From assembly GCA_902785905.1 (NCBI GenBank), contig CADAAM010000002.1, forward strand, positions 1 to 64,000: a DNA stretch of 64,000 nucleotides. The letters are read 5' to 3'. The translations under genes and the position numbers were made by a program. This document shows positions 50,401-59,139 of the stretch, piece by piece. Position 1 is the stretch's first letter. Each line of letters starts with the position of its first letter. The stretch is from Oscillospiraceae bacterium. Lineage in GTDB: Bacteria > Bacillota > Clostridia > Oscillospirales > Oscillospiraceae. Under the pieces are notes generated by a model. That model made no database searches, was not told where the DNA came from, and saw only the letters and a program-made list of their open reading frames with translations.

Positions 50401-51290
50401 GGCCGGCAGAGATTCTGAGCTACGTCAACGCCCAGCTCTGCGAGGGAAACGAGGCGGAGCTCTTCGTGACGGTATGGCTTGCCATTCTGGAAATCTCCAC
50501 CGGCAAGGGCCTCGCCGCCAACGCCGGACATGAACACCCCGTCATCCGCCGCGGCGACGGTAAGTATGAGCTTGTGGTCTATCGACACTCGCCCGCCGTG
50601 GCGATCCTGGAAGACATGCGCTTTCGGGAGCACAGCTTTGTGCTCCTGCCCGGCGATACGCTCTTCGTCTACACCGACGGTGTGACGGAGGCCACCAACG
50701 CAAACAATGAACTCTTTGGAACGGACAGACTTTTGACAGCGCTCAACCGTGACCCCGCGGCAGAACCGAAGGAACAGCTGGCTGCTGTAAAACGGGAGAT
50801 CGACGACTTCGTCGGCGACGCGCCCCAGTTTGACGACATCACCATGATGTGTCTGCACTATACAGGACCGGAGAAGAAGAATATGAAAGAACTGACAATT
50901 GAAGCAGAAGTTGAAAACCTGGACAAAGTAATCGGCTTCGTGGATGAGCAGCTCGAGGAGATGGAATGCTCCATGAAGGCCCAGATGCAGATCGACGTGG
51001 CGGTGGAGGAGATCTTTGTCAACATCGCAAGCTACGCCTATGTGCCGGGGAAGGGCTCCGCCACGATCTGCGTGGACCGGGAGGAAGACCCGAAGACGGT
51101 CAGCATCACCTTCATCGACAGGGGCGTGCCCTATGATCCCCTGAAGAAGGAGGACCCGGACGTGAGCCTGCCCGCGGATGAGCGGGCGATCGGCGGCCTC
51201 GGCATCTTCATGGTAAAGAAGAGCATGGACGAAATGACTTATGAATACAGGGATGGACAGAATGTTCTGTGCATCAGAAAGCGTCTTTGA
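47493..51290 (+). CDS. Fusion protein: MATE transporter, degenerate HATPase, membrane sensor, HAMP, SpoIIE phosphatase and RsbW-like kinase
   Basis: A 1265-residue protein combining parts that are normally separate. Residues 1-450 are a MATE-type transporter (about 12 helices; ALANMADAVVVGNRLGESGL). Residues 455-570 resemble a histidine-kinase-like ATPase (LAVEELCLV). Membrane helices near 585-605 and 787-810 enclose an extracytoplasmic sensor region. A HAMP/coiled-coil linker (811-900) leads to a SpoIIE/PP2C phosphatase (about 910-1120) with GGDFYDFF, ADVSGKGVPAALFM and the DDITMM metal site. Residues 1131-1265 are an RsbW/SpoIIAB-like ATPase (VAVEEIFVNIASYAY, GGLGIFMVKKSMD). An in-frame ATG at 50883 with GGAGAAGAAG upstream could also yield the kinase alone. 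The STAS gene at 52096 is the likely substrate. Confidence 0.85.
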   Translation: MDKHYICRRMFLQVLRPSLIAALAMALANMADAVVVGNRLGESGLAAIGVVTPLYMIYNVAGFAFSTGGCVTHSRLTADGRDEEALAHFKLMARWLLALSVAYGILGNLLLKPILALCGADEKHAELCLFCKQYAGPLLLAAPVFVINLLLYDFVRCDNGAYFATLGFSVGCLMDLTLNILFVLAFGWGVTGSICATILAQMISVGIMSIHFFRGKGVLTRRRLRAVSPDADSARLVLRSLRIGISSSARYVFQFLFLMMGNRLLLKAGRRGLIDGEIYVAIFDLVMNVSYLVYGIYQAFSDTMQPLAATFSAEHDWDDLHYLLLLALRRGLAVGTLTAVLLGVLNAPVARLFGATETETLKVSARAIPIFCLSTPFAGVTIILTGFFQSIGKEKLASFATVFRTLIFLLPITFMAGVFFPFDFWWIFVISEVGSLTALLTVSRREMRGQRDDTPVYSALMDPEHRKLDGVLQGVTAFCEEQHTPQKQAALIELAVEELCLVTQEQAFTGRPDEYIRLTVAKEKEGDYIMHIRNSAPYFNPLDMRMGKMSKDMQEDLLASLGVMLVRRQAKDFHYRKKRHYSLSVKLNALVIAIILALSGGLTAIAYRVNSVRVDQYFKAATASAAGTVAAFVDGDWLGDFLDMIKSDEYRELRARAIEAGDEEMIADYLKEKGWYDAYNDMCAMLSLFRDKLGAIYVYTVTLEEGNGFTIIDPDENLFYIATSIPVPPEFANIRKGQRIEPTLSVTEFGWLCSAYENVFNSGGELVCQVGVDIDMNEVMAERHQFLIQMLTFAGALLLLSVGACVLLMRRIAIKPLSMLSDAAVGFADSDRLLSSDDIIKLPIRSKDEIGELYQVIRAMQRRILEYLDNLTRITSEKERIGAELNIATRIQADMLPSIFPPFPGRSEFDIYASMTPAKEVGGDFYDFFLIDSDHLGLVMADVSGKGVPAALFMVIAKTLIKNRAQMGGGPAEILSYVNAQLCEGNEAELFVTVWLAILEISTGKGLAANAGHEHPVIRRGDGKYELVVYRHSPAVAILEDMRFREHSFVLLPGDTLFVYTDGVTEATNANNELFGTDRLLTALNRDPAAEPKEQLAAVKREIDDFVGDAPQFDDITMMCLHYTGPEKKNMKELTIEAEVENLDKVIGFVDEQLEEMECSMKAQMQIDVAVEEIFVNIASYAYVPGKGSATICVDREEDPKTVSITFIDRGVPYDPLKKEDPDVSLPADERAIGGLGIFMVKKSMDEMTYEYRDGQNVLCIRKRL

Positions 51291-52025
51291 ATGAATACAG
51301 TGACAACGAACACAGACCTGCCGCGCATCGGTATCATCGGCGCGGACGAGGCCGAAATCGCGCTTCTGAAGGAGGCATGCGCCGCAGCGGAGTGTACGAA
51401 AATTGCGGGCATGGACTTCTTTGCGGGCTATATCGGCAGTACACCCGTTGTGATCGCCCAGTGCGGCATCGGCAAGGTGAACGCGGGGATCTGCGCCCAG
51501 ATCCTGATCGGGCGCTTCGGCGCGGAGAAAATCATTAACACCGGGGTCGCGGGCTCGATGAATGCCGACATCAACATCGGGGATCTCGTGATCTCCACAG
51601 ATGCCGTCCAGCACGATTTCGACATCAGTCCCCTCGGCTACGGCTATGGGGAGATCCCTTATCTCGGCGTGACCGCTTTTCCGGCGGACGGAGGGCTGCG
51701 CACTCTCGCCGTGAAGGCGGCGAAAAAGACAGCGCCGGAGCTCGGCGTATTTGAGGGACGCGTCTGCTCGGGCGACCAGTTCATCGCGGACAGCGCGCAG
51801 AAGGAGCTGATTCGCTCGCGCTTCGGCGGTATGTGCTGTGAGATGGAGGGCGCCGCCATCGCGCAAGTGTGCCATCTCAACGCCGTCCCCTGGGTGGTGA
51901 TCCGCGCCATTTCCGACAAGGCGGATGAGACGGGCGACGTCGATTATCCCAGCTTCGCGGCGAAAGCGGCGCGGGACTGCGCCGGTATCGTCCGCGCTAT
52001 GCTCGAAGCCCTCGGCGGCGCGTGA
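51291..52025 (+). CDS. mtnN: 5'-methylthioadenosine/S-adenosylhomocysteine nucleosidase
   Basis: A 244-residue cytoplasmic enzyme that hydrolyses MTA and SAH, recycling methionine and removing inhibitory products of SAM-dependent reactions. The phosphorylase-family fold is evident: IGIIGADEAE at the start, CGIGKVNAGICAQ, INTGVAGSM, SGDQFIA, the substrate-binding CCEMEGAAIAQV, and the catalytic aspartate in RAISDKADE. The ATG follows the stop of the fusion gene with no gap, so translation is probably coupled. It has no obvious functional link to the signalling genes around it. Confidence 0.94.
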   Translation: MNTVTTNTDLPRIGIIGADEAEIALLKEACAAAECTKIAGMDFFAGYIGSTPVVIAQCGIGKVNAGICAQILIGRFGAEKIINTGVAGSMNADINIGDLVISTDAVQHDFDISPLGYGYGEIPYLGVTAFPADGGLRTLAVKAAKKTAPELGVFEGRVCSGDQFIADSAQKELIRSRFGGMCCEMEGAAIAQVCHLNAVPWVVIRAISDKADETGDVDYPSFAAKAARDCAGIVRAMLEALGGA

Positions 52026-52095
52026 GCTGCGCAATCAAGCTGTGTAAGCAATCCTTCTAATAATAAATATTTCAGATAAAAGGAGAACGACTATC

Positions 52096-52395
52096 ATGCT
52101 GAACATCAACAAGACCACTGAGGACAAGACGCTCACTGTCGCCCTGGAGGGCCGCCTGGACACCACGACCGCGCCGCAGCTCGAGTCGGAGCTGAAGAGC
52201 GAGCTCGCCGGTGTGGAGATGCTGGTGATGGACTTCGAGAAGCTCGAGTACATATCTTCCGCTGGGCTGCGCGTCCTGCTGTCGGCACAGAAGGTTATGA
52301 ACAAGCAGGGTGAGATGAAGGTCGTCCATGTCAGCGACGTCATCAATGAGATCTTTGAGGTCACCGGCTTCAGCGATATCCTGAACATCGAGTAA
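52096..52395 (+). CDS. STAS-domain anti-sigma factor antagonist (SpoIIAA/RsbV-like)
   Basis: A 99-residue single STAS domain. The sequence LEGRLDTTTAPQLESELKS and the phosphorylation loop EYISSAGLRVLL (serine 54 or 55) are typical. In partner switching, an RsbW-type kinase phosphorylates this serine, and a SpoIIE/RsbU-type phosphatase removes the phosphate so the antagonist can bind the kinase and free its other target. Both opposing enzymes are domains of the fusion protein encoded upstream. AAAAGGAG precedes the ATG. A 70-base gap separates it from mtnN. No dedicated sigma-factor gene is in the window, so the output is unknown. Confidence 0.92.
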   Translation: MLNINKTTEDKTLTVALEGRLDTTTAPQLESELKSELAGVEMLVMDFEKLEYISSAGLRVLLSAQKVMNKQGEMKVVHVSDVINEIFEVTGFSDILNIE

Positions 52396-52482
52396 GAATA
52401 GGCGAAAACGCCGCCGCATCCGTCGATATCCGTGGATGCGGCGCGCTTTCATCCTGATCTTCGACTGAAAGAAGGTTGAGCA

Positions 52483-53706
52483 ATGGCAGACAAAAAAACG
52501 CGATTTACACAAGCAATATGGAAGGTCACTCAGGCGCTGCGGGACGCGGAAAATCTGGACAACGCGCTGGCCGCGAGTCTTGAAGCGATCATTGAGGCTC
52601 TTGACAGCCAGGCGGGGACGATCTGGCTGCTGAACAAGCAGAACAACCGGCTTATCCCAATGTTCAACCACGGCCCCGTGGATATCAGCGGCATTACCAT
52701 TGAGAACGGACAGGGCATTGCGGGCTCGGTGGTCCAGAACGGGGAGCCTGTCATCGTGGCAGACACGGAGAAGGATGCGCGCTTCTCCCACAGCGTGGAC
52801 GACGAGTCCGACTTTGAAACAAAGAGCATCATCTGCGTGCCGCTGAAGGACAGTCAGGAGACCATCGGCTGTGTGCAGATCATCAACCGCATGGACGGGA
52901 CGTCGTATGATGCGGAGGATCTGGATCTGTGCGAGCAGATGGCCTCCCTCGCGGCCATTGCCCTTGAGGACAAGGGCTTTTCCTACAAGCTGGGAGAGCA
53001 GAAAGAGGTTTTGATCACGGTTCGCAATCTCATCAAGGAGTTTCCGTCCGGCGATGGGGTCAACCGCGTGCTCAAGGGGATCAACCTCGATATCTATAAG
53101 AACGAATTTGTCGTCGTTCTCGGTGAGTCCGGCTGCGGCAAGTCCACCATGGTGAACATCATCGCGGGCATGGACTTTCTCACCGACGGTGAGCTCAGGA
53201 TCGAGGGCAAGGATTTTTCGCACCCCTCCGACAAGGAACTGACCCAGTTCCGGCGCGAGTACCTGGGCTTCGTCTTCCAGTCATACAACCTCATGCCGAA
53301 CCTGACCGCCCAGGAGAACGTGCAGTTCATCGCGGACATCGCGCCAAGCCCCATGGAGGCGGCCGCGGCGATCGAACGGGTCGGTCTCACGGATCGCGCG
53401 GACAACTATCCCTCCATGCTCTCCGGCGGACAGCAGCAGCGCGTGGCCATCGCCCGCGCCATTGTGAAAAACCCGCACGTCATCTTTGCCGACGAGCCCA
53501 CCGCCGCCCTGGACTATCAGACCAGCATCGAGGTGCTCTCGGTCTTTGAAGAGATCATCAACACACAGGGCGCGACGGTCGTCATGATCACCCATAACCC
53601 GGAGATTGCCAAGATGGCCAACCGCGTCGTCAAGCTCAAGAACGGCAAGGTTTCCAGCATCAAGATCAATCTGCATCCGCTCCATGCGTCTGAGCTGGTC
53701 TGGTAA
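52483..53706 (+). CDS. GAF-domain ABC transporter ATPase
   Basis: A 407-residue protein. Residues about 10-165 form a GAF domain ([53 protein letters not shown]). Residues 178-400 are a MacB/LolD-type ABC ATPase with Walker [10 protein letters not shown], the Q-loop, signature [14 protein letters not shown] and Walker [17 protein letters not shown] sensor fused to an ABC ATPase of this class is uncommon and suggests that a small ligand or redox state controls transport. It ends two bases before the FtsX-type permease gene, which is its transport partner. Confidence 0.9.
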   Translation: MADKKTRFTQAIWKVTQALRDAENLDNALAASLEAIIEALDSQAGTIWLLNKQNNRLIPMFNHGPVDISGITIENGQGIAGSVVQNGEPVIVADTEKDARFSHSVDDESDFETKSIICVPLKDSQETIGCVQIINRMDGTSYDAEDLDLCEQMASLAAIALEDKGFSYKLGEQKEVLITVRNLIKEFPSGDGVNRVLKGINLDIYKNEFVVVLGESGCGKSTMVNIIAGMDFLTDGELRIEGKDFSHPSDKELTQFRREYLGFVFQSYNLMPNLTAQENVQFIADIAPSPMEAAAAIERVGLTDRADNYPSMLSGGQQQRVAIARAIVKNPHVIFADEPTAALDYQTSIEVLSVFEEIINTQGATVVMITHNPEIAKMANRVVKLKNGKVSSIKINLHPLHASELVW

Positions 53707-53708
53707 CG

Positions 53709-56700
53709 ATGACACGAACACAGTTGAAAGACGCCCGGCGCAATATCAAAAAACAGCTCATCTCCTTCATCTCCATCGTCGTGATTGCCATGATCGCGGT
53801 GATGGCCTATCTCGGCATTGCCTACCCGGCAGCCGCAATTAAGACATATTTCGAGAACTACTACGACCGTTACCGCCTCTGGGACCTTGAGGTCAACTCC
53901 ACCATGCTGATGGACGACGAGGATCTTGAGGCCATCCGTGCGCTGCCCGGCGTGGAGAAGGCGGAGGCGCTGTATCAGATCGACGCCGCACTGCCCCTGG
54001 GCGACACCATGGAGTCGGTTTTGCTCCTGTCGACGCCGCGGGAAATCTCCCTGCCGGAGCTGCTGGAGGGGCGTCTGCCCGAGAAGCCGGATGAGTGCGC
54101 CATAGAGCAGGAGCTTGTCAAGCGCTGGGGATTCAGCGTGGGTCAGCGCGTGAATGTGGAGACGACGCCGCTCGCGGGCATTGATCCGCTTCTGCAGAAG
54201 GACTTCGTGATCACCGGCGTCTTCAAGCATCCTGACCATGTCAGCTTCATGGTCTCTGTCAAGCCCTATCTGCTGGTTTTGGCGGACAGTTTCAACTGTG
54301 GGGGACTGGAAGGGGCCTTTATGAAGACCCGTATCCTGGTCGAGGGCGCGCCGAAGGAACGCTTCGGCGAGGCCTATTTTAATCTGGTCAAGCCCGTGGA
54401 GAACGCGATCGTCTCTCTTGCGGACAGGCAGACGCAGCACCGCGTCGACAAGTTCCGCGCGGCTATAGATGAGCAGCTCAAAGAGGGACGACAGAAGGTC
54501 GACGACGGAAAGCAGCAGCTCGAGGACGGCCGCAGGCAGCTTGAGGACGGGCGCAGAGAGCTCGAGGAAAAGCGCGCGGAGCTGGAAGACGGCCGCAGGA
54601 AAGTCGAGGACGGACGCAGAGAGCTCGAGGAGAAGCGCGCGGAGCTGGAAGACGGCCGCAGAAAGATCGAGGATGGCCGCAGAGAGCTCGAGGAAAAGCG
54701 CGGAGAGCTCGAAGACGGCCGCAGGCAGCTCGAGGACGGGCGCAGAGAGCTCGAGGAAAAGCGCGGAGAGCTCGAAGACGGCCGCAGGAAAGTCGAGGAC
54801 GGCCGCAGAGAGCTCGAGGAAAAGCGCGGAGAGCTGGAAGACGGCCGCAAGAAAGTCGAGGACGGCCGCAGAGAGCTCGAGGAGAAGCGCAGAGAGCTGG
54901 AGGACGGCCGCGAAAAGCTGATCGAGGCGCGGCGAACGCTGGACGACGGCTGGAAGTCGATCGTTGATGCCGAGGCCCAGCTCAAGGACGCGGCGGCCCA
55001 GCTTGACGAGGGCGGAAAGGCTCTCGCCGAGGCGGAGATCCGGCTCGCCCCCATACGGGGCCTTGCCGATCAGGCGCTCAGCCTCATCGCCCTGTTTGAG
55101 GATACCGGTCATCGACTGCCGGGCGCCGTCGGCGGGGTGGTTCAAAGCTACAGGGACGCCCTGCAAAAATACAGTGATGGCCGGATGACCTGGTATTTCC
55201 AGGGCGAGGAATATCTTGACGCCGTCGCGCTTGTCGAACAGAATCGAAAGCTGCTCACGGAGGGCGAGGCGGAGTATGCTTCCTCCCTGGCGCAGTTTGA
55301 AGACGGCGAGCGTCAGCTTGCCGAGGGCGAGCAGCAGCTTCGAGACGCCGAACAGCAGCTTGCGGATGGCGAGCGTCAGTTTGCCGAGGGCGAGCAGCAG
55401 CTTCGAGACGCCGAACAGCAGCTCAAGGACGGCGAGCGACAGTTTGCAGACGGCGAGGCGGAACTGCGGGACGCCGAACAGCAGCTCGCGGATGCCGAGC
55501 GTCAGTTTGCCGACGGCGAGCAGCAGCTTCGAGACGCCGAACAGCGGCTTGCGGATGGCGAGCGTCAGTTTGTCGACGGTGAGGCGGAGCTGCGGGACGC
55601 CGAACAGCGGCTTGCGGATGCCGAGCAGCAGTTTGCGGACGGCGAACAGCAGCTCAAGGACGGCGAAGCGGAGCTCAAGGACGCCGAGCGGCAAATCAAG
55701 GACGGCGAGGCCGCGCTGCAAGACGGTGAGACAGCATTGGACGCGCTTGGCGAGTGCAAGTGGGTCGTGCTCAACAATCGCGGCAACGCGGGCTATATGT
55801 ATGCCGACACCAGCGTCGACAATCTGTCGAAGCTGAGTCTGTCCTTCTCACTGATCTTCATCGCGGTCGGCGCGCTGGTGATCTACGCCACCATCGGCCG
55901 TATGGTGGAGGAGCAGCGAAAGCTGATCGGCGCGACCAAGGCCATGGGCCTGTTCAACCGGGAAATCTTCGGCAAGTATCTGAGCTTCGGCGTAGGCGGC
56001 ACTATGCTCGGCGTGGTGCTGGGCATTCTGCTGTCCTACTTCGGTATGCAGCCTATGATCATCAGCGCTTACAAAATGTTCTTTGTCTACGAGAAGATAC
56101 CGCCGGTCTCCATGCCGCTGCAGACGGGGATCGTGTTTGCGGGCGCGCTGGCGGTGTCCGGCCTTTCGGTTCGGGTCGCCTGCACGGAGCTTCTGAAGTC
56201 CCCGGCGATCAGCCTCATGCAGGGCAAGGCGCCCAAGAGCGCGAAGAAAAGCGGACGTTCCGCAAAAAAGAGCCTGTATACGCGCCTGATCCTGCTGAAC
56301 ATGCGCACAGATCTCAGCCGCGTTCTGGTCACAACGGTCAGCATCATGGGCTGTTGTATGATGCTGGTTGCGGGCTTCACGATGAAGTACGCCGTCAGCC
56401 GTGTAAACGCCCGCCAGTTCGGGCAGATCGTGGAGTTTGAGGGCGAGCTCTATTTTGACAGCACCCGGAATGAAAACGCCGAAGCGGAGCTTCGGGCAGT
56501 CCTGGACCGCGAGGGACTTCGGTATCTGCCGGTACGAAAGGCGGACGCCATCTTCCAGATCGGTGACACACTGAGCTCCGGAACCGCCATCGTCGCGGAG
56601 CAGGGCCTGCTTGACGGCTTCTACAGCCTGCGGGACACGGAGAGCGGGGAAGCTCTCGGCCCGACCGACGGCGGCGTGCTTGTCCCGGGGCGCTTGCTCG

Positions 56701-57383
56701 AATACTACAGCCTCCATGTCGGAGACGAGCTGATGCTCTACAACACGAGGATGAATCGCATGGAGGCGCCGGTCACCGGCAGCTTCAACAACTACTTCGG
56801 ACAGCTTCTGTTCTTCACGCCGGCAGGCTATGAGGCGGTCTTTGGCGAAGAGGCCATGCACAACTGTTTCCTCGTCAGGCTCGGAGAGCTGAGCCTGGAT
56901 GAGCTGCAGAAAAAGCTCACCGGGATCGAGGGCTTCGAGTCGCTGCAGGACGCCCATGCGGAGCGGGAACGCTTTGACAATTTGTCCGCGGTGCTCAATC
57001 TCGTCATTGCCATGCTGCTGGTCCTGGCCGCCGTGATGTCCTATTTCATCCTGATGAACCTCTCCATGACCTATATCCAGCGTAAGACGAAGGAACTCAC
57101 CATCATGCGCATCAACGGCTTTACAGTCGCGGAGTGTGTGCGCTACGCGGCCTGGGATCTGGTCCTGACGACGGCGGCGGGCATTGTGCTCGGCCTCGCG
57201 GTCGGCCACCCGATCGCGGTCGCGATTGTCAAGCTGGTGGAACAGTCTCACCTGCAATTCGTGCGGGAGGCCGATGTGCGCACCTTTATCTACTGCGCGT
57301 TGATCATGCTCGGCTTCTCCGTGGCGATCAACGGCTTTGCCCTGAGCAAAATCAGAAATCTCAAACTCTCGGACGCGATATGA
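53709..57383 (+). CDS. FtsX/MacB-type ABC permease with long coiled-coil repeats
   Basis: A 1224-residue membrane protein. Helix 1 is at about 18-40, followed by an extracytoplasmic MacB-PCD-like domain (45-250). A first repeat region (about 255-405) is built on EDGRRELEEKRAELEDGRRK heptad-like units, and a second (about 535-675) on EGEQQLRDAEQQLADGERQF units; both should form long coiled coils. The first FtsX domain (three helices, about 705-835), a second extracytoplasmic domain and a second FtsX domain (about 1095-1215) complete it. The extended stalk could reach through the thick Gram-positive wall. Paired with the GAF-ABC ATPase and the secreted protein downstream. The substrate is unknown. 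Confidence 0.88.
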   Translation: MTRTQLKDARRNIKKQLISFISIVVIAMIAVMAYLGIAYPAAAIKTYFENYYDRYRLWDLEVNSTMLMDDEDLEAIRALPGVEKAEALYQIDAALPLGDTMESVLLLSTPREISLPELLEGRLPEKPDECAIEQELVKRWGFSVGQRVNVETTPLAGIDPLLQKDFVITGVFKHPDHVSFMVSVKPYLLVLADSFNCGGLEGAFMKTRILVEGAPKERFGEAYFNLVKPVENAIVSLADRQTQHRVDKFRAAIDEQLKEGRQKVDDGKQQLEDGRRQLEDGRRELEEKRAELEDGRRKVEDGRRELEEKRAELEDGRRKIEDGRRELEEKRGELEDGRRQLEDGRRELEEKRGELEDGRRKVEDGRRELEEKRGELEDGRKKVEDGRRELEEKRRELEDGREKLIEARRTLDDGWKSIVDAEAQLKDAAAQLDEGGKALAEAEIRLAPIRGLADQALSLIALFEDTGHRLPGAVGGVVQSYRDALQKYSDGRMTWYFQGEEYLDAVALVEQNRKLLTEGEAEYASSLAQFEDGERQLAEGEQQLRDAEQQLADGERQFAEGEQQLRDAEQQLKDGERQFADGEAELRDAEQQLADAERQFADGEQQLRDAEQRLADGERQFVDGEAELRDAEQRLADAEQQFADGEQQLKDGEAELKDAERQIKDGEAALQDGETALDALGECKWVVLNNRGNAGYMYADTSVDNLSKLSLSFSLIFIAVGALVIYATIGRMVEEQRKLIGATKAMGLFNREIFGKYLSFGVGGTMLGVVLGILLSYFGMQPMIISAYKMFFVYEKIPPVSMPLQTGIVFAGALAVSGLSVRVACTELLKSPAISLMQGKAPKSAKKSGRSAKKSLYTRLILLNMRTDLSRVLVTTVSIMGCCMMLVAGFTMKYAVSRVNARQFGQIVEFEGELYFDSTRNENAEAELRAVLDREGLRYLPVRKADAIFQIGDTLSSGTAIVAEQGLLDGFYSLRDTESGEALGPTDGGVLVPGRLLEYYSLHVGDELMLYNTRMNRMEAPVTGSFNNYFGQLLFFTPAGYEAVFGEEAMHNCFLVRLGELSLDELQKKLTGIEGFESLQDAHAERERFDNLSAVLNLVIAMLLVLAAVMSYFILMNLSMTYIQRKTKELTIMRINGFTVAECVRYAAWDLVLTTAAGIVLGLAVGHPIAVAIVKLVEQSHLQFVREADVRTFIYCALIMLGFSVAINGFALSKIRNLKLSDAI

Positions 57384-57397
57384 GGAGGGGGAGTGCT

Positions 57398-58201
57398 ATG
57401 AAGAAAACCATCACGATACTCACGCTGCTTTGTCTTCTCTGCGCGCTGTTGCCGGGCTTCTGCGCCTTCGCGGAGGAATCGGACGCGGCGCGGCGCGGCG
57501 AGGCGGCGATCAAGGCCACTGAGCACTGGGACTATATCCAGCTTCCCAAGCCGGAGAGCTACCTTGACGAGTGGAAGACGCTCTACGGCCGCAAGGCCTG
57601 GTACGCGCCCAGCCTCTGGGTGGAGAGCGTGCCCATCCTCAACAGCGGCGCCCCCTATCGGCCCTTCCTCTTTGAGGGGACGGAGGTCACGGTTGTCGCG
57701 GAGGAGAACGACCTGTCCTGCATCCTCTACCGCGGCGAAAACAACAGGCTCTATTCGGGCTGGATCAAGAGCATCCGCCTTCTGGACGAGTTCCCCGGCG
57801 AGACATACAGCGTCGGCGAGGTGCGCGAGGGGGACTTCGACACGCTCCCCGAGGTGAAGCTGGACTGGGCAAACGGCTATCTGCCGGGGACGGAGCAGCG
57901 CTACACGGTTTTGAACGAGCCGGTGGAAAACTGCGTCGGCTTTGAGCTCGAGTACCAGATGATCGCGGAGAACACCTCCGCCAAGTGGATGGTCATGGGG
58001 CCGCGCGTCGTCTGGGTCAGCGACGGGGAGAACTGGATCGCCGCGGGCGAGTTTCCCTATGAGGAAAACGGCGCGGTGCGCGTACAGCTTTGGCTGCCGG
58101 AGCCGATGACGGTCGCCGCCATCGCCACCGTGGCCGCCTGCCACGCGCCGAACCTGTTCGATTTTCGCGAGACCGCTAGAAATTTCCTGGTGACAAAATA
58201 A
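57398..58201 (+). CDS. Secreted protein with an SH3-like segment, function unknown
   Basis: A 267-residue exported protein. The signal peptide covers about 1-23 (MKKTITILTLLCLLCALLPG, cleavage after CAFA). Residues 75-130 (FLFEGTEVTVVAEENDLSCI, YSGWIKSIRLLDE) look like an SH3b-type domain, often used to bind the cell wall. The remaining C-terminal part is beta-rich with a conserved-looking VVWVSDGENWIAAGEFPY. GGAGGGGGAG precedes the ATG, 14 bases after the permease stop, so it belongs to the same operon and may be a ligand-binding or stalk-associated partner. A bidirectional terminator follows. Confidence 0.65.
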   Translation: MKKTITILTLLCLLCALLPGFCAFAEESDAARRGEAAIKATEHWDYIQLPKPESYLDEWKTLYGRKAWYAPSLWVESVPILNSGAPYRPFLFEGTEVTVVAEENDLSCILYRGENNRLYSGWIKSIRLLDEFPGETYSVGEVREGDFDTLPEVKLDWANGYLPGTEQRYTVLNEPVENCVGFELEYQMIAENTSAKWMVMGPRVVWVSDGENWIAAGEFPYEENGAVRVQLWLPEPMTVAAIATVAACHAPNLFDFRETARNFLVTK

Positions 58202-58204
58202 AAC

Positions 58205-58246
58205 ATCATGCGGCAAATCTTTTCGGGATTTGCCGCATGATATTTT
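58205..58246. terminator. Bidirectional terminator between convergent genes
   Basis: ATCATGCGGCAAATC pairs perfectly with GATTTGCCGCATGAT (15 bp), followed by ATTTT on the plus strand. It serves the operon ending at 58201 and possibly the convergent gene ending at 58245. Confidence 0.85.
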
Positions 58247-58910
58247 AAAGAAGCTTTTTGATTTGACGATAAATCTCCAAACCGCGCTCCTGTCCGTATT
58301 TGCTGATAATGGAGCGATAAATCAGCTGCTTGCCGTTCTTTTCCGAAAAGAGCTTTGTTACCTGGGAAGCGGCATAGCCGACAGTCTCGGTATCAAACCC
58401 GGCCGCGCCAAGGGTTTTCATCACGGCATTGTTGACGGCGGTCCGGTCTTCCGGTCCGGGGCTCTTCTCCGCCTTTCCCATGACGGCGGCAGAGGGCTTT
58501 TTTTGCGCCGCTTTGCTTTTGCCCGCGGGAACGGCTGCCGTCGGCGGCTTTGGCGCCTCAAATTTATCGCGGCGCTTTATGTCGGCGCCGAGTTCGGTCT
58601 GCCAAAACTGAACGATATCATCGTAATCGGTGTCATTGCTCAAGATCACAAAATTTCGATCCGGTTTGATGGTTCCCAGCAGGTAACCGAGATAGGACAC
58701 CAGATGCATGTCGATGGATTGGCTCTTCGCCGGAACCTCATGCACCTGCAAGTTGGTTCCGTTGAAGTTGGCCAGCACCGCAGTGGTAAACTTTGGCGCG
58801 TTTCTGGTGGAGAACAGGTGAACATGATCCTGCGCCGTGAGCTTTTGGGCGCCTTCAAGCCCCTTAAGGCCAACATTTTCAAAATCAATCAAATAATATG
58901 TCTCTTCCAC
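58245..58910 (-). CDS. PIN/NYN-like domain protein
   Basis: About 221 residues. The N-terminus, EETYYLIDFENVGLKGLEGA, is the start of a PIN/NYN-like nuclease fold (hydrophobic strand ending in Asp, then Glu-Asn). FVILSNDTDYDDIVQFW supplies a second acidic cluster. Residues about 125-155 are a Lys/Ala/Pro-rich linker, and the last 70 form a small helical domain (NNAVMKTLGAAGFDTETVG). It may be an RNA-processing nuclease. The start is uncertain: the GTG at 58910 gives a natural N-terminus but sits 14 bases from AGGAGG, whereas a TTG at 58922 is too close to it. Single-gene unit. Confidence 0.75.
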   Translation of the reverse strand: MEETYYLIDFENVGLKGLEGAQKLTAQDHVHLFSTRNAPKFTTAVLANFNGTNLQVHEVPAKSQSIDMHLVSYLGYLLGTIKPDRNFVILSNDTDYDDIVQFWQTELGADIKRRDKFEAPKPPTAAVPAGKSKAAQKKPSAAVMGKAEKSPGPEDRTAVNNAVMKTLGAAGFDTETVGYAASQVTKLFSEKNGKQLIYRSIISKYGQERGLEIYRQIKKLL

Positions 58911-59076
58911 AATTGATAACAAAGCCTCCTGAAATCTGCCCGTATTATTGTCAGTATATCATATCCCCGTCAATGCTTGCAAGGAGGAATAGAAAGCAGA
59001 TTAGTATTGTTACGTAAAATAAAATATGTAAAATATATTACGTAAACCAATGACGGGTATACAAATATTCACAATC

Positions 59077-59105
59077 TTGACCGTTCGATATTTCCGTGCT
59101 ACAAT
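59077..59105 (+). promoter_or_regulatory. Promoter of the methyltransferase gene
   Basis: TTGACC (59077-59082) and TACAAT (59100-59105) with a 17-base spacer, 35 bases upstream of the start codon. Confidence 0.65.
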
Positions 59106-59139
59106 ACCAAAGTTAAAGTTTTCATGGACGGAGAAGCCT

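Noticed and set aside
58230..58916. A 228-codon plus-strand frame opposite the PIN-like gene
   Set aside because: The minus strand encodes a recognisable PIN-like protein with acidic motifs; this frame begins in the terminator and has no start signal.
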